A stretch of DNA of 16,759 nt. Source: JBLHKE01 sp047619485 (GTDB lineage: Bacteria > Verrucomicrobiota > Verrucomicrobiia > Verrucomicrobiales > DEV007). Below are positions 13,933 through 16,759 of this stretch, in pieces; the stretch's first letter is position 1; each line of letters opens with the position of its first letter. Position numbers and translations under genes: made by a program. The DNA lies in NCBI GenBank assembly GCA_047619485.1, contig JBLHKE010000075.1:1-16759 (forward strand). The letters are read 5' to 3'. Under the pieces are notes generated by a model, which was not told where the DNA came from, did not search any database, and saw nothing but the letters and a program-made list of their open reading frames with translations.

Positions 13933-14940
13933 CTAGTTGAGGATCTGTTCGTAGATCTTGCCGAGCTGCTGGGCGATGTTGCGCCATGTTGGGGGAACCG
14001 GGGGCAGAGCTCTGGTCTCGCAGGAATCGTAGAATTTTCGCAGGTGCTGCGCCGTGGTATCGACGGAGTCGGTCACGGGGCAGAACTGGGCGTGATCGGC
14101 GAAGGTCAGAGTGGCCCAGCGCCGGTCGCTGAGTAGCAGCGGGCACCCGGCGGCGGTGGCCTCGAGCGCGGAGAGGCTCAGTCCTTCGTAGTCGCTGAGG
14201 AGTACGAAGCCGCGGGCGCCGCGGTAGATTTCGGCCAGCTCGGAGCGATCGTAGACCGGGCCGCTGTAGCGGACCAGTTGTGGGTGCTCGCGGTTGATCT
14301 CTAGGAAGCGCTTGTAGTAGGGGTCCGACTCCGCGAAGGGTTTGCCGACGATGCGCAGCGGCGTCTGTGCGCGTACGGCTGCGAGGGCGAGTTCATTGAT
14401 GCGCTTGAGGGGGATGATGGTGGCGGTGCAGACGAGGTAGTCGCCAGGTGGTTCGGGCCGCCGGTCGGCGACGAAGAACTCTTGTTCGACGCCATTGCCG
14501 AGGACGTGGATGGATTCTGCTGGTGGGCCGAACAGCATCGAGAGGACCTCGGCCTCCCATGGTGTGAGGACGATGCTGGCGTCGGCGAGCTTGTAGGAGC
14601 TCCAGTAGAGGGTGTCCGGCAGGACGCTTGGTGCCATTGCGGTAACGAGCTTGCGCGTGAGCGAGGAGGCGCGCAGGCGGAGTTTTGAGCGTGCGCCCTG
14701 GCTGCTGAGGATGAGGGACATGGCGTACTTCATCCCCTTGCCGTGGGCGTAGCGGATGTGGCGCGGGTGGGAACGGCCAAACCCATGGACGATATCGCCG
14801 GTCTGCTTGTCGTCCCACCAACGGAGGAACTCAGCCTCAATGCCGATTTCGTTGAGCGCGGCTTGGGTCTGCTCGATTTGGATCTGGAATCCGCCGTGGG
14901 CGTAAATGAACGGGCAGTGGTGGTCGATGAGGATTTTCAT
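13933..14940 (-). CDS. GT4-type glycosyltransferase, opposite strand
   Basis: This 335-residue GT-B glycosyltransferase opens with MKILIDHHCPFIYAHGGFQIQIEQTQAAL (1-29), including a glycine-rich acceptor-loop GG. It has SIVLTPWEAEVLS (122-134) and NGVEQEFF (149-156) as linker and domain border, then a C-terminal donor domain with PLKRINELALAA (177-188) and an intact EX7E motif, SDYEGLSLSALEATAAG (249-265, E252 and E260). It converges on the forward polysaccharide run with 107 bases between ends, so it is separately transcribed. It may act on the same polymer or on another glycan. The start codon ATG 14940 gives a normal N-terminus. Confidence 0.9.
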   Translation of the reverse strand: MKILIDHHCPFIYAHGGFQIQIEQTQAALNEIGIEAEFLRWWDDKQTGDIVHGFGRSHPRHIRYAHGKGMKYAMSLILSSQGARSKLRLRASSLTRKLVTAMAPSVLPDTLYWSSYKLADASIVLTPWEAEVLSMLFGPPAESIHVLGNGVEQEFFVADRRPEPPGDYLVCTATIIPLKRINELALAAVRAQTPLRIVGKPFAESDPYYKRFLEINREHPQLVRYSGPVYDRSELAEIYRGARGFVLLSDYEGLSLSALEATAAGCPLLLSDRRWATLTFADHAQFCPVTDSVDTTAQHLRKFYDSCETRALPPVPPTWRNIAQQLGKIYEQILN

Positions 14941-15013
14941 TTTTCAGGGATCCTGAGGTAGGCGAGAATGCCCAAATCTATAATGTTCTAGCTCATCTCG
15001 AGCAACCGAATTG

Positions 15014-15418
15014 ATGGGTGGATCCAGTGCGCCATCCGAAAACGGCGACCGGGGTGCTGTGTGTATTTTCGAGAAGCTCGGTGACCGCTGGTCACACCTG
15101 CAGAAACTCACACTCGAATCGTCAGCGGCGGGCGACACGTCCGGCAGTTCGGTGATCCTCTCCGGCACGATGTTGCTAGTCGGGGCTGCCGATGGAAACG
15201 CCGACGTCTACCAACGCGGGGTTGAGAGCCATCGCTTCTCGCTCGAGCAAGTCGTCGCGGGCGCGCGCAGTGGTCAACACTACACGGTCGAATCTAGGCT
15301 CTTTGACGAGAGCCGCGAGAGAACAACTTACCTATTCAACCCGGATCCGATCTTGGCAATGGATGGCATACTGATCACTCGGAAAGTCATCCGGCTCAAG
15401 GCCAGTCAGGCTCCTTAG
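15014..15418 (+). pseudogene. FG-GAP/integrin-type repeat protein remnant
   Basis: The 134 codons open directly inside one FG-GAP propeller blade: GDRGAVCIFEKLGDRWSHLQKL, then AAGDTSGSSVILSGTMLLVGAADG. This is the pattern of long secreted beta-propeller proteins, where the AGD-x-FG-SV box is usual; here Phe of FG is Ser. Only one blade is left, there is no signal peptide, and the frame is closed upstream by a stop at 14981. The remaining 70 residues (YTVESRLFD to RLKASQAP) have no motif I recognise. It most likely is the decayed end of a larger surface protein, although a short expressed protein cannot be excluded. A TATAAT at 14979-14984 lies upstream but has no matching -35. Confidence 0.5.
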
Positions 15419-15434
15419 GTTAACAGCGTGTGTT

Positions 15435-15477
15435 TCGTGGTGTGAGCAACACGAGAGCCCGCTACTAGGCGTTTTTT
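15435..15477 (+). terminator. Candidate terminator region (hairpin then T-run)
   Basis: TCGTGGTG (15435-15442) pairs with CAACACGA (15447-15454) around loop TGAG, 7 of 8 positions paired. A weak CGC/GCG hairpin follows (15461-15471) and leads straight into six Ts (15472-15477). This probably isolates the sugar dehydrogenase gene from upstream transcription. Confidence 0.4.
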
Positions 15478-15523
15478 CTCTTTATTTCGTTTGGATCCTC
15501 AATAGGGTCAGTTTCTCCCACTC

Positions 15524-16759
15524 ATGATCTCCCATAAACACATGAGGTTGCTCATGGCGGTTTGGCTAGTTTTTGGTGCCTTCGCAGAACTCTCCGCGGA
15601 TCCGCTTGTGAGGGTGGAAAACACCACGCTCCAGCTACCCGCTGAGATGCCGGTGTTGGGCTACGATCTCGTATCCGCCTTCGGTTTGACCTTCGACGAG
15701 CCGGTGGCGATCACCTCCCCGCCCGGTGAGGCGGATCGGGTTTTTGTGGTCGAGCGGGGTGGTCGGATCATGGTGGTCGATCTAGCGGCGAACCCGCCGG
15801 TCTCTTCGGTGTTCCTCGACATCCGCGGCAAGGTCATATCGAATTACATCGAGTGCGGCCTGCTTGGGCTGGCGTTCCACCCCGACTACGCTAACAACGG
15901 GCAGTTTTTCGTCTTCCGCACCAGCTACGAATCGAGTGCCGCCGCGCAGGATTTTCTCCACGATGTGATTTCGCGTTACACGGTCTCTGCGACGGATCCA
16001 GATGTGGCCGATCCTTCATCGGAACAGTTCGTGATCAAGCAACTCGATGTCTCCGAGGAGCACAACGGGGGCGACTTGCATTTCGGGCCTGACGGCTACC
16101 TGTATTTTACGATTGGCGACAAGACCCCGGGGCCGGTCGATGCCTCGGACAATCTGCAGGCGATCGATGGTGGATTGTTCGCCGGCCTCTTCAGGATCGA
16201 TGTCGACAAGAAGCCGGGCAGCCTGGCTCCGAACCCCCACCACTCCGTAACGGAGAACTACGCGATCCCACCGGACAACCCGTTCGTGGGGATGACCGAT
16301 TACCAGGGAGTTGCCCTGGATCCCGCTGAGGTGAGAACCGAGTACTACGCGAACGGGTTTCGCAACCCGTTCCGTTTCTCGTTCCACCCGACGACTGGCG
16401 AGCTTTACTTGGGGGATGTCGGTAACGCTTTGTGGGAGGAGATCGACAAGATCGTCAAAGGCGGCAACTACGGATGGCCCTACTACGAGGCGATGATGCG
16501 CACCACGAAGAAGCGGATTCGCAGGACTGGACCCCACGAGCCACCGGTGATCACGATCAAACACGGTCGGGCACCGTTTCAGGGGAACTCGATCGTCGGC
16601 GGAGTATTCTACCAGGGCTCCAAGCTCGGCGGGCTCGACGGCGCCTACATTTACGGGGATCACCGTAGTGGGAACATGTGGGCGTTCTTTCCAGATGGGA
16701 GCAAGAACAATACTCCGGAAAACTGGCTGGCGAACAAGTTTGGCATCTCCTGTTTCGGC
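15524..16759 (+). CDS. Secreted PQQ-type sugar dehydrogenase (GSDH family), 3' end outside window
   Basis: The frame is open from ATG 15524 to the window end (412 codons). The protein begins with a signal peptide (MRLLMAVWLVFGAFAELSA, likely cut before DPLV). A six-bladed GSDH/sorbosone dehydrogenase propeller follows: EPVAITSPPG-DRVFVVERGGRI (59-82), GLLGLAFHPDYANNGQFFV (112-130), EEHNGGDLHFGPDGYLYFTIGD (178-199) with catalytic-type H180, NGFRNPFRFSFHPTTGELYLGDVG (277-300) and EEIDKIVKGGNYGWP (305-319). These periplasmic or extracellular enzymes oxidise aldose sugars using pyrroloquinoline quinone. A second ATG at 15542 is an alternative start just before the hydrophobic core. In Verrucomicrobiota and Planctomycetota such domains often head longer multidomain proteins; the C-terminus here is not visible. 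Confidence 0.93.
   Translation, partial: MISHKHMRLLMAVWLVFGAFAELSADPLVRVENTTLQLPAEMPVLGYDLVSAFGLTFDEPVAITSPPGEADRVFVVERGGRIMVVDLAANPPVSSVFLDIRGKVISNYIECGLLGLAFHPDYANNGQFFVFRTSYESSAAAQDFLHDVISRYTVSATDPDVADPSSEQFVIKQLDVSEEHNGGDLHFGPDGYLYFTIGDKTPGPVDASDNLQAIDGGLFAGLFRIDVDKKPGSLAPNPHHSVTENYAIPPDNPFVGMTDYQGVALDPAEVRTEYYANGFRNPFRFSFHPTTGELYLGDVGNALWEEIDKIVKGGNYGWPYYEAMMRTTKKRIRRTGPHEPPVITIKHGRAPFQGNSIVGGVFYQGSKLGGLDGAYIYGDHRSGNMWAFFPDGSKNNTPENWLANKFGISCFG

Noticed and set aside
14979..14984. Perfect TATAAT ahead of the FG-GAP remnant
   Set aside because: No recognisable -35 at 16 to 18 bases upstream, and the downstream frame looks like a remnant.
16016..16663. Long open frame antisense to the sugar dehydrogenase (215 codons)
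   Set aside because: Its composition mirrors the forward gene and it has no family motif.
1..16759. CRISPR arrays, tRNA or rRNA genes, insertion sequences
   Set aside because: No regularly spaced repeats, cloverleaf, rRNA segment or transposase was recognised on either strand by eye.

Overview
The window is high-GC, tightly packed bacterial chromosome with non-coding control stretches and two decayed genes. It most likely comes from a Verrucomicrobiota-type bacterium. The grounds are a GbsR/MarR-type regulator directly followed by a NusG paralogue at the head of a polysaccharide locus, a broken secreted trypsin-like protein that seems to end in the remains of a PEP-CTERM sorting signal, an FG-GAP fragment, and a secreted PQQ-type sugar dehydrogenase. 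This is inferred from gene content; no rRNA or other marker gene is present.

Layout. (1) 1-1564, housekeeping edge: the C-terminal part of citrate synthase, a small YcxB-like membrane protein, and on the minus strand a DEDDy-type 3'-5' exonuclease-like protein. (2) 1565-1966, a roughly 400-base control region with hairpins, a direct repeat and a promoter candidate. (3) 1967-3086, a two-gene control unit: a GbsR/MarR-type regulator and a specialised NusG paralogue (RfaH/UpxY/LoaP-like). (4) 3087-4034, a leader holding a perfect 12-base match to the enterobacterial ops element (3246-3257), with a hairpin just upstream, then a broken trypsin-like gene. (5) 4035-7791, nucleotide-sugar and decoration genes: a DegT-type sugar aminotransferase, gmd, fcl and a WcaF-like acyltransferase. 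(6) 7792-7962, a control gap with a hairpin, promoter candidate and near-palindrome. (7) 7963-13825, an O-antigen polymerase/ligase-like protein, a flippase, two SAM methyltransferases and a GT4 glycosyltransferase. (8) 13933-14940, a convergent GT4-type glycosyltransferase. (9) 15014-15418, an FG-GAP remnant. (10) 15524 to the window end, a secreted PQQ-type sugar dehydrogenase, cut off.

How it fits together. Regions 3 to 7 look like a Wzx/Wzy-type surface polysaccharide locus. It makes GDP-L-fucose and probably an amino sugar, adds sugars, acylates and methylates, flips the unit and polymerises it. No initiating phosphosugar transferase, outer-membrane exporter or chain-length kinase is encoded here, so those must lie elsewhere.

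The most notable signal is the pairing of a NusG-paralogue gene with an exact ops sequence 159 bases after its stop codon, at the front of the polysaccharide genes. This suggests an RfaH/ops-type processive antitermination switch encoded in cis with its own target operon, outside the Proteobacteria where ops is classically known.
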